From: Enterobacter sp. Cy-643
GTDB lineage: Bacteria; Pseudomonadota; Gammaproteobacteria; Enterobacterales; Enterobacteriaceae
Direction: 5' to 3'
Assembly: GCF_011752815.1 (NCBI RefSeq)
Contig: NZ_VWWV01000001.1
Coordinates: 1,302,001-1,366,000 of the forward strand
DNA: 64,000 nucleotides
Shown here: piece by piece, positions 1-9,202 of the stretch
Numbering within the stretch: the first letter of the stretch is position 1
Layout: each line of letters opens with the position of its first letter
The notes under the pieces: model-generated
The model's input: the letters and a program-made list of their open reading frames with translations, nothing else
The model's database searches: none
Told to the model about the DNA's origin: nothing
Position numbers and translations under genes: made by a program

Positions 1-539
1 GCCTCAACGGTTGGCGGCTGTCGGCCCGTTTCCGTTTTGACGTTAACCACGCCGCCGGACGAGTTGCCGTAGAGCGCGGAGAACGGGCCGCGAAGCACTT
101 CCACGCTGTCCACGCTGTTCAAATCGATATTGGACGTTTGCCCCTGGCCATCGGGCATGGTGGCCGGGATGCCATCCACATACATGCGCACGCCGCGCAC
201 GCCGTACGTCGAGCGCGAGCCAAAGCCGCGCACGGAAAGCTGCAGATCCTGAGCATAATTTTGGCGATTCTGAATTTGCAGTCCCGGCACGCTGCCGAGG
301 TTCTCCGACAGGTTTATCCGGGGAGCAGCCTGGCGCAAATCATCGCCATACACCACGCTGACCGCGGCTGGCGTATCGAGCTCAGAAACGGTTGTCGGTT
401 TAGCGGTGACCAGCAGCGTGGATTCGTCTTTGGCCTGTGTGTCAGCGGCTTGCGTAAAGCCGGGAGCTAAAGCCGGGATCAGGAGAAGGGAAAGGGCGGT
501 TTTATGCGTGTGGAGCGTCTTGTTCTGGGGTTTCTTCAT
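1..539 (-). CDS. yncD: TonB-dependent outer-membrane receptor YncD, N-terminal part (cut by window edge)
   Basis: This is the first ~179 codons of a TonB-dependent receptor; the rest lies outside the window. Translation from the ATG at 537-539 gives a signal peptide (MKKPQNKTLHTHKTALSLLL... ending near FTQA-AD). A TonB-box-like stretch (ESTLLVTAKP) follows, then the plug domain with NLSENLGSVPGLQIQNRQ, the VRGFGSRSTYGVRG block, YVDGIPATMPDGQGQ and VEVLRGPFSALYG. These blocks match E. coli YncD almost word for word as I remember it. Such receptors bind a ligand at the outer membrane and import it with TonB energy; the natural ligand of YncD is not established. It is transcribed away from the fasciclin gene. 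ansP, also its neighbour in E. coli, lies 2 kb away, which supports orthology. Confidence 0.9.
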   Translation of the reverse strand, partial: MKKPQNKTLHTHKTALSLLLIPALAPGFTQAADTQAKDESTLLVTAKPTTVSELDTPAAVSVVYGDDLRQAAPRINLSENLGSVPGLQIQNRQNYAQDLQLSVRGFGSRSTYGVRGVRMYVDGIPATMPDGQGQTSNIDLNSVDSVEVLRGPFSALYGNSSGGVVNVKTETGRQPPTVE

Positions 540-690
540 CGGGGAGTGTTTTACGGTATGCGCAATTGTCAGGATTGTGAACTGTATATGTTAGTTCTTG
601 TGTTTAAGTTTTGAAAATTATTAGCGCACGTAACGTTAACAATGGGTTATGACTGAGGAAATTAACGGCGAAATATTTTTAATTTTTTCT

Positions 691-719
691 GCATCCAGCG
701 GCGCACCCTCCATCGTATA
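691..719 (+). promoter_or_regulatory. Putative ECF-sigma promoter of the fasciclin-sigma-anti-sigma operon
   Basis: GCATCC at 691-696 and CGTATA at 714-719 are separated by 17 bases and lie about 48 bases before the fasciclin start codon. They resemble the CCATCC/CGAATA pair known for mycobacterial SigK (5/6 and 5/6), and a CGT-type -10 is common for ECF sigma factors. This is inferred from one site only; autoregulation by the downstream sigma factor is the hypothesis. Confidence 0.35.
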
Positions 720-766
720 TCAGACTGTGAGCAACTCTCTTGCTCCCTACAATTGAGGAATTCAAC

Positions 767-1327
767 ATGAACAAGTATTTTGCTTCCGCCGTGTGCGCCT
801 CCGCTTTTTTCAGTACGCTGAGCATTGCCTCAATGACGAACGATTCCGTGATGGTCGGCGGGGCTGCAATGTACCCGTCAAAAAATATTGTTGAGAACGC
901 CGTGAATTCCAAAGATCACACGACGCTGGTTGCGGCGGTGAAAGCCGCTGGTTTGGTCGATACGCTGGAGAGCAAAGGGCCGTTCACCGTCTTTGCCCCA
1001 ACCGATGCCGCCTTTGCCAAATTGCCGGCGGGCACGGTCAGCAACCTGGTGAAACCGGAAAATAAAGCCACGTTGACCAGCATCCTGACTTATCACGTGG
1101 TGGCAGGAAAATACGATATGAAAGCGCTGGAGAAAAAAATCCAGCAGGGCGGCGGCAGCGCAGAATTAAAAACGGTGAATGGCCAGCCGCTGTGGATCAT
1201 GAACAACGGCCCGCACAATATTCAGATCAAAGACGGGAAAGGCAACATCGCCAATATCAGCACCTATGACGTGAACCAGAAAAATGGCGTGATAGACGTG
1301 ATTGATACCGTACTGATGCCGAAGTGA
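767..1327 (+). CDS. Secreted fasciclin (FAS1) domain protein
   Basis: The 186-aa product has an N-terminal signal peptide (MNKYFASAVCASAFFSTLSIAS) and one FAS1 domain filling most of the rest. FAS1 hallmarks are visible: LVAAVKAAGLVDTLESKGPFTVFAPTDAAFAKLP, split here by the usual loop, then the H-box region LTYHVVAGKY and the C-terminal GVIDVIDTVLMPK. FAS1 domains act outside the cytoplasm in adhesion or ligand binding; the specific role here is unknown. The ATG at 767 was chosen over an upstream frame-open codon at 740 because TGAGGAA lies 6 bases before it and it begins the signal peptide. The gene is 43 bases upstream of an ECF sigma gene and is probably co-transcribed with it. The same gene association occurs for mpt70/mpt83 with sigK-rskA in mycobacteria. 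Confidence 0.9.
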   Translation: MNKYFASAVCASAFFSTLSIASMTNDSVMVGGAAMYPSKNIVENAVNSKDHTTLVAAVKAAGLVDTLESKGPFTVFAPTDAAFAKLPAGTVSNLVKPENKATLTSILTYHVVAGKYDMKALEKKIQQGGGSAELKTVNGQPLWIMNNGPHNIQIKDGKGNIANISTYDVNQKNGVIDVIDTVLMPK

Positions 1328-1370
1328 GTGTCTATACTCGATCCAGGCTCGTCGCCCGATCGAGAAAATT

Positions 1371-1925
1371 ATGGATAAAACTCTGGTAGAACAGCAGGTA
1401 AAACTGATGCGGGCGGTTGCTGAAGGTGACCGCCGCGCATTCGAACAACTCTATCGCCTGACGTCCCCCCATTTGTTTGCCGTGGCGCTGCGCACCGTGC
1501 AACGCCGGGCCTGGGCCGAAGAGATTCTGCACGATGCTTTTCTCACGATATGGAATAAAGCTTCAGGTTACGATCCGGCCATCAGCGCCCCCGTAACCTG
1601 GCTGACCCATATTGTTCGCAACCGCTGTATCGACTGGCTGCGCAGCGGGCAATCCCGGGCGGCAAATCAGGAAGACGAACTCAGCGACAACGCTGCGGAT
1701 AGACAAAGCGAAGAAGACAACGGCTGGTGCGACGAACAGCAGGCAGGGCGTCTGCGCGGTTGTTTGGACAATTTGACCAGCGAGCAGCGGCAGAGCGTGG
1801 TGCTGGCCTACTATCAGGGGATGTCTCACGGCGATATCGCCGACTGGCTACAGCAGCCGCTCGGCACGGTGAAAAGTTGGATCCGCCGCGCGCTGGATCA
1901 CCTTAAGGATTGCGTCGGACTATGA
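1371..1925 (+). CDS. ECF-family RNA polymerase sigma factor, SigK-like
   Basis: The 184-aa product has the two-domain ECF layout. Region 2 is near residues 10-80 (FEQLYRLTSPHLFAVALRTV, AEEILHDAFLTIW, then TWLTHIVRNRCIDWLR). An acidic linker (~97-120) follows. Region 4 with its helix-turn-helix is near 125-180 (LTSEQRQSVVLAYYQGMSHGDIADWL, PLGTVKSWIRRALDHL). Such factors redirect RNA polymerase to a small set of promoters when released from a cognate anti-sigma factor. Its stop codon overlaps the start of the RskA-like gene by ATGA, indicating translational coupling. The upstream fasciclin gene is a likely target. The SigK-like label rests on the RskA partner and fasciclin neighbour as well as on the sequence. 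Confidence 0.9.
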   Translation: MDKTLVEQQVKLMRAVAEGDRRAFEQLYRLTSPHLFAVALRTVQRRAWAEEILHDAFLTIWNKASGYDPAISAPVTWLTHIVRNRCIDWLRSGQSRAANQEDELSDNAADRQSEEDNGWCDEQQAGRLRGCLDNLTSEQRQSVVLAYYQGMSHGDIADWLQQPLGTVKSWIRRALDHLKDCVGL

Positions 1926-2581
1926 ACAGTAGCCAACAAACAGACAATGCCCTGGCCTCTGAATACGCGCTGGGGACGCTGCGCGGCGGTGCCCGGTTGC
2001 GCTTCGAACAACGTCTCCAGACCGAGCCGGATCTCGTCGCGCTCGTGGGCCGCTGGCAAACCCTGCTTGGCGGGCTGGACAGTCAGATCCAACCGCAGCA
2101 TCCGCCGGAAACCGTCTGGAAGAAAATTCAGCTTAGCCTGCCGCCCGAGCGTAACGTCGTGGTGCGTTCGCGCTGGAACTGGAACTATCTCGGCTGGGCG
2201 CTTGCCGCCGGGCTTGCTGCGGTTGCGCTGGTGCCATACTTCAGCCCCAAAGCGCCGGAGCTGGCGCCACTTATGGTGCTTAACGGCGCCAGTCAGCAGG
2301 GGCAGTGGCTGGTGAGCGCCGACAGCGACCGGAAAACGCTGCGCCTGACGCCGCTGCAGCCGGCCTCCATCTCCGCCAGCAATAGCCTGCAGCTGTGGGC
2401 TATCCCGGTTGGCGCGAAGCCCGTCTCGCTTGGGCTTTTGGACAGTAAATCGGTGACCCAGGTGAGTAACGGAAACGTGACATTGTCACGAGGTGTGACG
2501 ATCGCCATCAGCCTGGAGCCGCAGGGTGGTTCGCCAACCGGGCAGCCAACGGGGCCGGTAGTGTATAGCGGGGTGTTGTGA
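1922..2581 (+). CDS. RskA-like membrane-anchored anti-sigma factor
   Basis: The 219-aa product starts with a cytoplasmic anti-sigma region (residues 1-75; LASEYALGTLRGGARLRFEQRL is typical of the family). A single membrane helix (~82-98, LGWALAAGLAAVALVPYF) follows, then a periplasmic RskA-type domain ending with the family's signature (SLEPQGGSPTGQPTGPVVYSG). No zinc-binding HxxxCxxC motif is seen in the N-terminal part. The ATG at 1922 is preferred over a codon four residues upstream because it gives an ATGA overlap with the sigma gene. The protein should hold the sigma factor at the membrane until it is cut by regulated proteolysis. What triggers release cannot be read from the sequence. 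Confidence 0.85.
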   Translation: MNSSQQTDNALASEYALGTLRGGARLRFEQRLQTEPDLVALVGRWQTLLGGLDSQIQPQHPPETVWKKIQLSLPPERNVVVRSRWNWNYLGWALAAGLAAVALVPYFSPKAPELAPLMVLNGASQQGQWLVSADSDRKTLRLTPLQPASISASNSLQLWAIPVGAKPVSLGLLDSKSVTQVSNGNVTLSRGVTIAISLEPQGGSPTGQPTGPVVYSGVL

Positions 2582-2636
2582 ATAAGTTTACTGCGAATGT
2601 GATGGCGAGGAAGGTGATAGAGGAAGACGCGTATTC

Positions 2637-2657
2637 CCTCTCCCCGATGGGGAGAGG
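2637..2657. repeat. REP-like palindrome in the rskA-ansP intergenic gap
   Basis: CCTCTCCCC (2637-2645) and GGGGAGAGG (2649-2657) form a perfect 9-bp stem with a 3-base loop. A TCAGGGTGAGGGG tail follows. Similar dispersed extragenic palindromes are common in enterobacterial genomes. It lies between convergent genes and could also stop transcription. Confidence 0.5.
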
Positions 2658-2673
2658 TTCAGGGTGAGGGGCA

Positions 2674-4122
2674 CTACTCGTGGTGATCGTGAACCTGTTG
2701 GGCCACTTCATGCACGCGCTTGCGAGCGCCAAACCAGCCCAGCGTCAGCAGAACCGCCAGCACCGGAATTGAAGCAATGGTAAAGGTGCCGTTCGGGTAA
2801 TCCATCGCCATCAAGACCAGCACGCCGAGCAGGAACAGCAGCGTCAGCCAGGAGGTAAACGGTGCGCCCGGCAGCTTGAAGCTCACGTCGTCCGCTTTCC
2901 CTTCTTTAATCGCTTTGCGCAGGCGAATCTGGCACAGCACGATAAATGCCCAGGAGGTGATGATGCCTAAGGACGCCATATTCAGCACAATCTCAAACAC
3001 CTGGGAAGGCACCAGATAGTTGAGGAACACGCCAAGTACGTACACGCCGCTGGTGACCAGAATCCCGGCATACGGCACCTGATTCTTGCTCATTTTCGAC
3101 ATGAACTGAGGGGCGGAGCCGCCCATCGACATCGACCGCAGAATACGCCCGGTGCAGTACAGGCCGGAATTCAGACTGGAGAGCGCCGCGGTTAACACCA
3201 CGATGTTCATCACGTCGCCGATGTAGGGCACGCCGAGCTTCGAGAAGAAGGTGACGAACGGGCTCTGGCCTGCCTGATAGGCATTCCACGGCAGCAGCAG
3301 AACCAGCAGTACTACGGAGCCGACATAGAACAGGCCGATACGCCAGATCACGCTGTTAATGGCCTTCGGCACCATGGTTTTCGGGTCTTTACATTCCCCG
3401 GCGGCGGTACCCACTAATTCGATAGAGGCAAAGGCGAACACTACGCCCTGAATCAGCACCAGCGCGGGCAACAGTCCGTGTGGGAAAAGGCCGCCGTTAT
3501 CGGTTATCAGGTGGAATCCGGTCGTGTTACCGTCAATCGGTTTCCCGGTACCGAGGAAAATGGTGCCGACGATCAGGAAAGCGACGATAGCTAACACTTT
3601 AACCAGCGCAAACCAGAACTCCATCTCGGCGAACCATTTCACGCCAATCATGTTCATCGCCGCGACCACGGCCAGCGCGCCGAGGGCGAAGACCCACTGC
3701 GGCACGTCGCCGAACGCGCCCCAATAGTGCATGTAGAGCGCCACGGCGGTGATGTCCACAATGCCGGTCATCGCCCAGTTAACGAAATACATCCAGCCGC
3801 AAACGTAGGCGGCTTTTTCGCCGAGGAATTCTCGGGTGTAGGAGACGAAACTGCCGCTGGAAGGGCGATGGATAACCAGCTCGCCCAAAGCGCGGAGGAT
3901 GAAGAAAGAGAAAATGCCGCACACCAGATAAATTAACGCCAGCGCTGGCCCTGCTGCCTGCAGGCGCGCACCTGCGCCGAGGAACAGGCCGGTACCGATG
4001 GCGCCGCCGATAGCAATCATCTGCACGTGGCGATTGCTCATCGCCTGGTGATACCCCGAGTCCTGAGAATTCAACCATCGCCGTTTGGCGGCGCGGTGTT
4101 CCGCTTCAGTCTTTGTTTTCAT
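2674..4122 (-). CDS. ansP: L-asparagine permease AnsP (APC superfamily)
   Basis: The 482-aa product is a 12-helix amino-acid/proton symporter of the inner membrane. It is nearly collinear with E. coli AnsP: the start (AAKRRWLNSQDSGYHQAMSNR), HVQMIAIGGAIGTGLFLGAGARL in helix 1, the ALGELVIHRPSSGSFVSY block, EMEFWFALVKV, FAFASIELVGTAAGECKDP, and LSSLNSGLYCTGRILRSMS. It imports L-asparagine. The C-terminal tail is about 17 residues shorter than in K-12. It is transcribed convergently with the anti-sigma gene and divergently from the RND operon. In E. coli ansP lies beside yncE-yncD, so yncD and ansP mark a conserved locus here. Confidence 0.93.
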   Translation of the reverse strand: MKTKTEAEHRAAKRRWLNSQDSGYHQAMSNRHVQMIAIGGAIGTGLFLGAGARLQAAGPALALIYLVCGIFSFFILRALGELVIHRPSSGSFVSYTREFLGEKAAYVCGWMYFVNWAMTGIVDITAVALYMHYWGAFGDVPQWVFALGALAVVAAMNMIGVKWFAEMEFWFALVKVLAIVAFLIVGTIFLGTGKPIDGNTTGFHLITDNGGLFPHGLLPALVLIQGVVFAFASIELVGTAAGECKDPKTMVPKAINSVIWRIGLFYVGSVVLLVLLLPWNAYQAGQSPFVTFFSKLGVPYIGDVMNIVVLTAALSSLNSGLYCTGRILRSMSMGGSAPQFMSKMSKNQVPYAGILVTSGVYVLGVFLNYLVPSQVFEIVLNMASLGIITSWAFIVLCQIRLRKAIKEGKADDVSFKLPGAPFTSWLTLLFLLGVLVLMAMDYPNGTFTIASIPVLAVLLTLGWFGARKRVHEVAQQVHDHHE

Positions 4123-4239
4123 TGAGATTCCTGTCTGCCTTTGAGTTAAAAAGCGCCGTCCTTTTCCGCCCGTTAATTCTGGCTGCGGAGGCCGTGAAAA
4201 AGAGGGCGAGGAATCCTGGCAGAAAATTGAATGAGAAGC

Positions 4240-4261
4240 AAAATTACAAACTTGTCATTTT
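4240..4261. promoter_or_regulatory. CusR/PcoR-type response-regulator box
   Basis: The left arm AAAATTACAA (4240-4249) and right arm TTGTCATTTT (4252-4261) surround a 2-base spacer, 71 bases before the adaptor start codon. The known E. coli CusR box has arms AAAATGACAA and TTGTCATTTT with the same spacing, so 19 of 20 arm bases agree. The operon behind it encodes a Cus-type response regulator, so autoregulation is likely. Divergent ansP begins 118 bases to the left. Confidence 0.6.
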
Positions 4262-4332
4262 AGTGGCGGCGTTCTGTTGGTGTGACGGGCGTAACATTCC
4301 CGTTATACCAGGACTCAGAGAAGCGCTGCATC

Positions 4333-5460
4333 ATGAACATAAAATGGTCAAAAAAAGGGCTGGCGATGGCCTGCGTGCTGGCGGGGGCGGCGGGACTTTG
4401 GCTGTACTCCCAGGCTTCATCGCCGGCAACGCAAAAGAAAACGGCGCTGCCGAAAGTTAGCCTGATAGCCGCGGCCAGCCAAACGCTGCCGCTGACGTTC
4501 TCCACCCAGGGGCATCTTGTGTCGCTCAATGAGGTGGATATTCGGGCGCAAATCACCAGCCCGGTAAGCCAGGTTGCCTTCCACGAAGGGGATTTTGTTA
4601 AGCAAGGGCAGCTGCTGTTTGTGCTGGATGATGCCGAAGAGCAGGCCGCGCTGGGTCACGCCCAGGCTCAACTGGGGGTGATTAAAGCCGAACTGGATAA
4701 AGCCGAACGCGACCTCAGCCGCGGGCAGCCGCTGCTGAAAACCCACTACATTTCGTCTTCAGACTGGGATGCGCTGGTCAGTGCGCAACAGCAGGCGGCG
4801 GCACAGTACAAGTCCGCCCAGGATGATATTCACACCGCCCAGGCGCAGCTCGCTTATACCCGCATTTACGCGCCTGTTAGCGGCAAAACAGGCGCATTGA
4901 ACGTGCATATCGGCAGCCTTGCGCAGCCGGGCAGCACGTTACCGATGGTCAGCATTAATCAGTTTGATCCGATTGGCGCAGAATTTACGCTGCCGGAGCA
5001 GGATCTCAACGCCGTGGTCGCCGCGCAGCATCAGGGGCCGGTCGAAGTGCAGGTGACCGACGCCAGCGGAAAATCGGTGACTGGTACGCTCAGTTTTATT
5101 GATAACACCGTCAGCCAGGACAGCGGCACGGTAAACTTTAAAGCCCGCTTCGCCAACGGTGAAAACCAGCTCTGGCCGGGTGCCTGGCAGAACATTACCG
5201 TCAGCGCCGGCAGCACGCCGAATGTTGTTGTTCTCCCTCCTCAGGCCGTGCAGGACGGCCCCGACGGGCATTTCGTCTACGTTATCGACGCCCAAATGCA
5301 CGCCACGACGCAACCGGTCACGCTGTTGCGCATCCAGCAGCAAATGGCGGTGGTGAGCGGTATTCAGCCAGGTATGAAAGTGGTGCTGGAGGGGGCCAAC
5401 GCCCTGCGCCCTGGCATGGTCGTGAAGGTGGTTAACGCGCCAGCGGGGTCTGCATCATGA
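4333..5460 (+). CDS. RND efflux periplasmic adaptor (membrane-fusion protein)
   Basis: The 375-aa product has an N-terminal membrane anchor or uncleaved signal (residues ~7-24), no lipobox, then the HlyD-type layout. A barrel-sandwich half (VDIRAQITSPVSQVAFHEGDFVKQGQLLFVLD), an alpha-helical hairpin (~95-155, rich in A/Q/E), the second lipoyl half (YTRIYAPVSGKTGALNVHIGSLAQPG) and beta-barrel/membrane-proximal domains follow in order. The adaptor links the inner-membrane pump to an outer-membrane channel. It resembles MdtA/AcrA-type adaptors rather than CusB: no methionine-rich metal site is seen near the N-terminus. ATG 4333 was chosen over 4282 because it starts the hydrophobic anchor. Its stop overlaps the pump gene (ATGA). 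Confidence 0.9.
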   Translation: MNIKWSKKGLAMACVLAGAAGLWLYSQASSPATQKKTALPKVSLIAAASQTLPLTFSTQGHLVSLNEVDIRAQITSPVSQVAFHEGDFVKQGQLLFVLDDAEEQAALGHAQAQLGVIKAELDKAERDLSRGQPLLKTHYISSSDWDALVSAQQQAAAQYKSAQDDIHTAQAQLAYTRIYAPVSGKTGALNVHIGSLAQPGSTLPMVSINQFDPIGAEFTLPEQDLNAVVAAQHQGPVEVQVTDASGKSVTGTLSFIDNTVSQDSGTVNFKARFANGENQLWPGAWQNITVSAGSTPNVVVLPPQAVQDGPDGHFVYVIDAQMHATTQPVTLLRIQQQMAVVSGIQPGMKVVLEGANALRPGMVVKVVNAPAGSAS

Positions 5461-8400
5461 CATTTGCCGAACAATGCCTGAAACGGCCGATTGCCGTGAT
5501 GCTGCTGTGGCTGGCGGTGATGGTCGCCGGCGCGGTGTGCTGGTTTAAACTGCCCATCGCCGCGCTGCCCAACTACGACACGCCGACGATTCAGGTCAGC
5601 GCTTCGCTTTCCGGTGCCAGCCCTGAAACCATGGCTTCGTCCGTGGCAACGCCGCTGGAGAAAAAGCTGTCGACCATTCCCGGCGTAGTGAACATGACCT
5701 CCAACAGCCTCGAGGGCGCCACGACGATCGTCATTGAGTTCGATCCGTCCCGGGATATTGATTCGGCGGCGGTGGACGTGCAGTCCGCGCTGTACCAGGC
5801 GTTAAAACAGCTGCCGTCGCAAATGACCACGCCGCCGTCATTCCGCAAAATTAACCCTGCGGATGCGCCGATCATTCAAATTGGCATCGACTCGCCGTCG
5901 ATGGCGCTGTCTGACCTGAACCGCTTCTCGGATGACCTGATCTCACCGGCGCTTTCCACCCTGAACGGCGTAGCGCAGGTGACGGTGCTGGGGCAGAAAC
6001 GCTATGCCGTGCGCGTGGAAGTGAACCCGGACAAGCTGGCGGCCACAAATCTGACGCTGGAAGATGTGCATACCGCTCTGGCAAACGCCAATAACAACTC
6101 GCCGATCGGTGAACTGGACGGTAAACGCCAGATGGTGATGCTGCAAACCAGCGGCGATTTGCGCAACGCGGCGGACTTCGCCAAAGTGATTGTTGCCACG
6201 CGTAACGGCCAGCCGGTCAGGCTTTCAGACGTCGCTACCGTGCAGGACAGCATCGAAAATACGCTGAGCTACAGCGCCGTGAACGGCAACCGCGCGATTG
6301 TACTCAGCGTGCAGCGTCAGCCCGGTGCAAACATTGTTTCTACCATTGACGCCATTCGCCAGCTGATGCCCAAACTACAGGCGCAGATGCCGTCGTCGGT
6401 GAGCGTGAAGTTTCTGAACGACCGTTCGCTGTCGATCCGCGCGGCGATTCATGATGTTACTCTGACGCTGCTGTTGACCATCGCCCTGGTGGTGATGGTG
6501 ATCCTGATGTTTCTGCGCCATATTCGGGCGACGATCATTCCGGCGCTCAGCCTGCCAATTTCTCTGCTCGGCGCCTTCGGTCTGATGTATGCCTTTGGCC
6601 TGAGCCTCGACAACATTTCCCTGATGGGGCTGACCATTGCCGTTGGCCTGGTGGTGGACGATGCGATTGTGGTGCTGGAGAACATCATGCGCTACATGGA
6701 AGAGGGGGAAACGCCGTACCGCGCCGCATTGAAAGGGGTGAAAGAGGTGGCGTTCACCGTTATCTCTATTTCGCTTTCCCTGGTGGCGGTGTTTATCCCT
6801 ATCTTCTTTATGCCGGGGACGATTGGCCTGCTGTTCCACGAGTTTGCGTATGTGGTGTCGCTGACGATTCTGGTTTCGGCTGCGGCATCGCTCACCATTA
6901 TTCCGCTGCTGGTTCCTAAGCTTATCCGCGAGCACACGCCGCAGGACAAACCGGAACCGCGCTGGAGCCAGATCTTTGAGCGTGGGTTCGAAGCGCTGCG
7001 CCGCCAGTACGGAAACGGGCTGGAGTGGGCCGTTTCTCATCGCGTCATTATGATAGGTGTCGCGCTCAGTACGATTGCGCTGACTCTCGGCCTGTACTGG
7101 TTTTCACCGAAGGGCTTCTTCCCGCAGGAAGATATCGGGCAAATCACCGCCAGCATTGATGCGCCGCAGGATATGTCCTATCTGGGTCGGCTGAGCGTGG
7201 CGCAGCAGTTGGGTAAAACGCTGATGAAGGATCCGAGCGTCAGCGACGTCCTGACCCGCGTTGACCACGACACCACGCAGTTAAGCCTGACGCTAAAAGA
7301 TCAAAGTCAGCGCCCGCCGCTGGATGCCGTGCTCAAACAGCTGCGCTCGGAAACCGGCTATTTACCGGGCATAAAAGTTTATTTCAGTCCGGTGCAAAAC
7401 CTACGCGTCGGCGGCCGCAGTGCGAAAAGCAGCTACCAGTACACGCTGCAGGCGGTCAGCAGCGGCGATACCAGCCTCAACGACTGGGCCAACCGGCTGA
7501 TGGCAGAGATGCAAAAAAGCGGGGTGTTTGTCGGCCTGAATACCGACGCCCAGCTCAACGGGCTACAGGCGCAGTTGGTCATCGACAGAGACAAAGCCTC
7601 GCTGATGGGCGTGGATATTCAGCAGATTCGCGACACGCTGTATGACGCCTTTGGGACCTACCAGGTGTCGACGATTTACGCCCCGGAAGACAGCTACGAA
7701 GTGATCATGGAGGTTCAGGAGCCGTTCCGACAGGACGAAAGCGACTTGTCTAAAATCTATGTCCGGTCATCAAGTGGGGCGCTGCTGCCGATCACCACCT
7801 TTACGACGATTTCCCGCACCCAGGGCGTGACGGCGGTCAACCATCAGGGGCAGCTCCCGGCGATTACGCTTTCGTTCGATCTTGCGCCGGGGAAATCGCT
7901 GTCGGATGCGACGGCGGCCATTGCCCAGGCCCAACAGGCGATTCATCTGCCGTCCTCAGTATTTGGCACTTATGCCGGGCAGGCGGCGCTGTTCCAGCAG
8001 TCCCAGAGCAGCCAGATCTGGCTGATCGTGCTGGCGCTGGCGGTGATTTACGTGATTCTCGGCGTGCTGTATGAAAGCTGGATCCACCCGCTAACCATTC
8101 TGCTTGGCCTGCCGTCGGCTGCAGTGGGCGCGCTGCTGGCGCTCAGGCTGTTTAATCTCGATCTTACGTTTATCGCGATGATTGGTATTCTGCTGCTAAT
8201 AGGTATTGTCAAAAAGAACGCTATCATGATGATAGATTTCGCGTTAGTGGCGCAGCGTGAACATGGCATGACGCCGCATGATGCCATTATGCAGGCCTGC
8301 TTGCAGCGGTTCCGCCCGATTATGATGACCACGCTTTGCGCCATCATGGGGGCGATCCCCATTGCGCTTGGCCTGGGTGCCGGGGCCGAGCTGCGCCAGC

Positions 8401-8513
8401 CGATGGGCGTGGCGATTGTCGGGGGGCTGCTGTTCTCGCAGCTGATCACCTTGTTTATTACGCCGGTGCTGTTCCTGCTGTTTGACGGCAACCCACAAGG
8501 AACGAAGGAGTGA
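5457..8513 (+). CDS. RND multidrug efflux permease (HAE-1 family)
   Basis: The 1018-aa product has the standard RND duplication: 12 membrane helices and two large periplasmic loops (~30-335 and ~550-860). The HAE-1 proton-relay motif is clear in helix 4 ([15 protein letters not shown], with two adjacent aspartates). Other blocks are [19 protein letters not shown] near the N-terminus, [23 protein letters not shown] and [21 protein letters not shown]. This marks a drug/organic-compound pump (MdtB/MdtC, MuxB-like) and not a CusA/CzcA metal pump. It is translationally coupled to the adaptor gene before it. No dedicated outer-membrane channel follows within the operon, so TolC or the NodT-type protein at 13.9 kb are candidate partners. 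Substrates cannot be deduced. Confidence 0.95.
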   Translation: MTFAEQCLKRPIAVMLLWLAVMVAGAVCWFKLPIAALPNYDTPTIQVSASLSGASPETMASSVATPLEKKLSTIPGVVNMTSNSLEGATTIVIEFDPSRDIDSAAVDVQSALYQALKQLPSQMTTPPSFRKINPADAPIIQIGIDSPSMALSDLNRFSDDLISPALSTLNGVAQVTVLGQKRYAVRVEVNPDKLAATNLTLEDVHTALANANNNSPIGELDGKRQMVMLQTSGDLRNAADFAKVIVATRNGQPVRLSDVATVQDSIENTLSYSAVNGNRAIVLSVQRQPGANIVSTIDAIRQLMPKLQAQMPSSVSVKFLNDRSLSIRAAIHDVTLTLLLTIALVVMVILMFLRHIRATIIPALSLPISLLGAFGLMYAFGLSLDNISLMGLTIAVGLVVDDAIVVLENIMRYMEEGETPYRAALKGVKEVAFTVISISLSLVAVFIPIFFMPGTIGLLFHEFAYVVSLTILVSAAASLTIIPLLVPKLIREHTPQDKPEPRWSQIFERGFEALRRQYGNGLEWAVSHRVIMIGVALSTIALTLGLYWFSPKGFFPQEDIGQITASIDAPQDMSYLGRLSVAQQLGKTLMKDPSVSDVLTRVDHDTTQLSLTLKDQSQRPPLDAVLKQLRSETGYLPGIKVYFSPVQNLRVGGRSAKSSYQYTLQAVSSGDTSLNDWANRLMAEMQKSGVFVGLNTDAQLNGLQAQLVIDRDKASLMGVDIQQIRDTLYDAFGTYQVSTIYAPEDSYEVIMEVQEPFRQDESDLSKIYVRSSSGALLPITTFTTISRTQGVTAVNHQGQLPAITLSFDLAPGKSLSDATAAIAQAQQAIHLPSSVFGTYAGQAALFQQSQSSQIWLIVLALAVIYVILGVLYESWIHPLTILLGLPSAAVGALLALRLFNLDLTFIAMIGILLLIGIVKKNAIMMIDFALVAQREHGMTPHDAIMQACLQRFRPIMMTTLCAIMGAIPIALGLGAGAELRQPMGVAIVGGLLFSQLITLFITPVLFLLFDGNPQGTKE

Positions 8514-8515
8514 CG

Positions 8516-9202
8516 ATGAAAATTCTGCTGGTGGAAGATCAGAAAATGGCCTCGGAGTACATTGCCAAAGGGCTGCGCGAGAACGATTTTGTGGTCGACG
8601 TTGCCGGCAACGGTATCGACGGCCTGCATTATCTCCTGACGACGGATTACGATCTGGCGATCCTCGACGTGATGCTGCCGGGCATTGACGGCTGGAAGAT
8701 AATCGAAATGGCGCGTCAGGCCGGAAAACAGACACCCATCATGTTTCTGACCGCAAGGGATGACGTGGAGGACAGAGTCCACGGCCTCGAACTGGGGGCA
8801 GAAGATTATCTGATCAAGCCTTTTTCCTTTAGCGAGCTGCTGGCGCGGGCGAGGGTGATTCTGCGCCGTTCCGCGCCGCCGACGGCTATTCTTGAGGAAA
8901 ATCTGCTGCAGGTGGGCGATCTGAAGCTCGACTTTCTGCGCCATAAAGTGTCCCGCGCCGGGGTGCGAATAGAGCTGACGCAAAAAGAGTTTCTGCTGTT
9001 AAGCCTGCTGATGCGCCGCTCGGGTGAAGTACTCTCCCGCACGGTGATTGCCGAGCAGGTGTGGGACATGAATTTTGACCCGGAAACGAACGTCATAGAC
9101 GTTGCGATCCGCCGTTTGCGCAACAAAATTGACGACGGTTTTGAGGATAAATTACTCCACACCCTGCGCGGCGCGGGGTACGTGCTGGAATTACGCAGAT
9201 GA
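8516..9202 (+). CDS. OmpR-family response regulator, CusR-like
   Basis: The 228-aa product has a receiver domain (~1-120) with acidic pocket E7/D8, phospho-acceptor D51 in [10 protein letters not shown] and K in [11 protein letters not shown]-terminal winged helix (~130-225) ends in [32 protein letters not shown]. It belongs to the heavy-metal-response (CusR/PcoR/HprR) branch. The ATG at 8516, with AAGGAG five bases before it, is preferred over an in-frame GTG at 8510. It directly follows the pump stop codon and overlaps the kinase gene by ATGA, so it is part of one operon with the pump. The box at 4240-4261 is its likely target. Confidence 0.93.
   Translation: MKILLVEDQKMASEYIAKGLRENDFVVDVAGNGIDGLHYLLTTDYDLAILDVMLPGIDGWKIIEMARQAGKQTPIMFLTARDDVEDRVHGLELGAEDYLIKPFSFSELLARARVILRRSAPPTAILEENLLQVGDLKLDFLRHKVSRAGVRIELTQKEFLLLSLLMRRSGEVLSRTVIAEQVWDMNFDPETNVIDVAIRRLRNKIDDGFEDKLLHTLRGAGYVLELRR

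Noticed and set aside
6375-7040. Arg/His/Gln-rich open frame antisense to the RND pump gene
   Set aside because: Low-complexity shadow frame; the pump frame is continuous and family-like.
5457-8513. Annotating the RND pump as CusA because of the Cus-like regulators
   Set aside because: The helix-4 motif and lack of metal-binding methionine clusters in the adaptor fit the drug-pump family instead.
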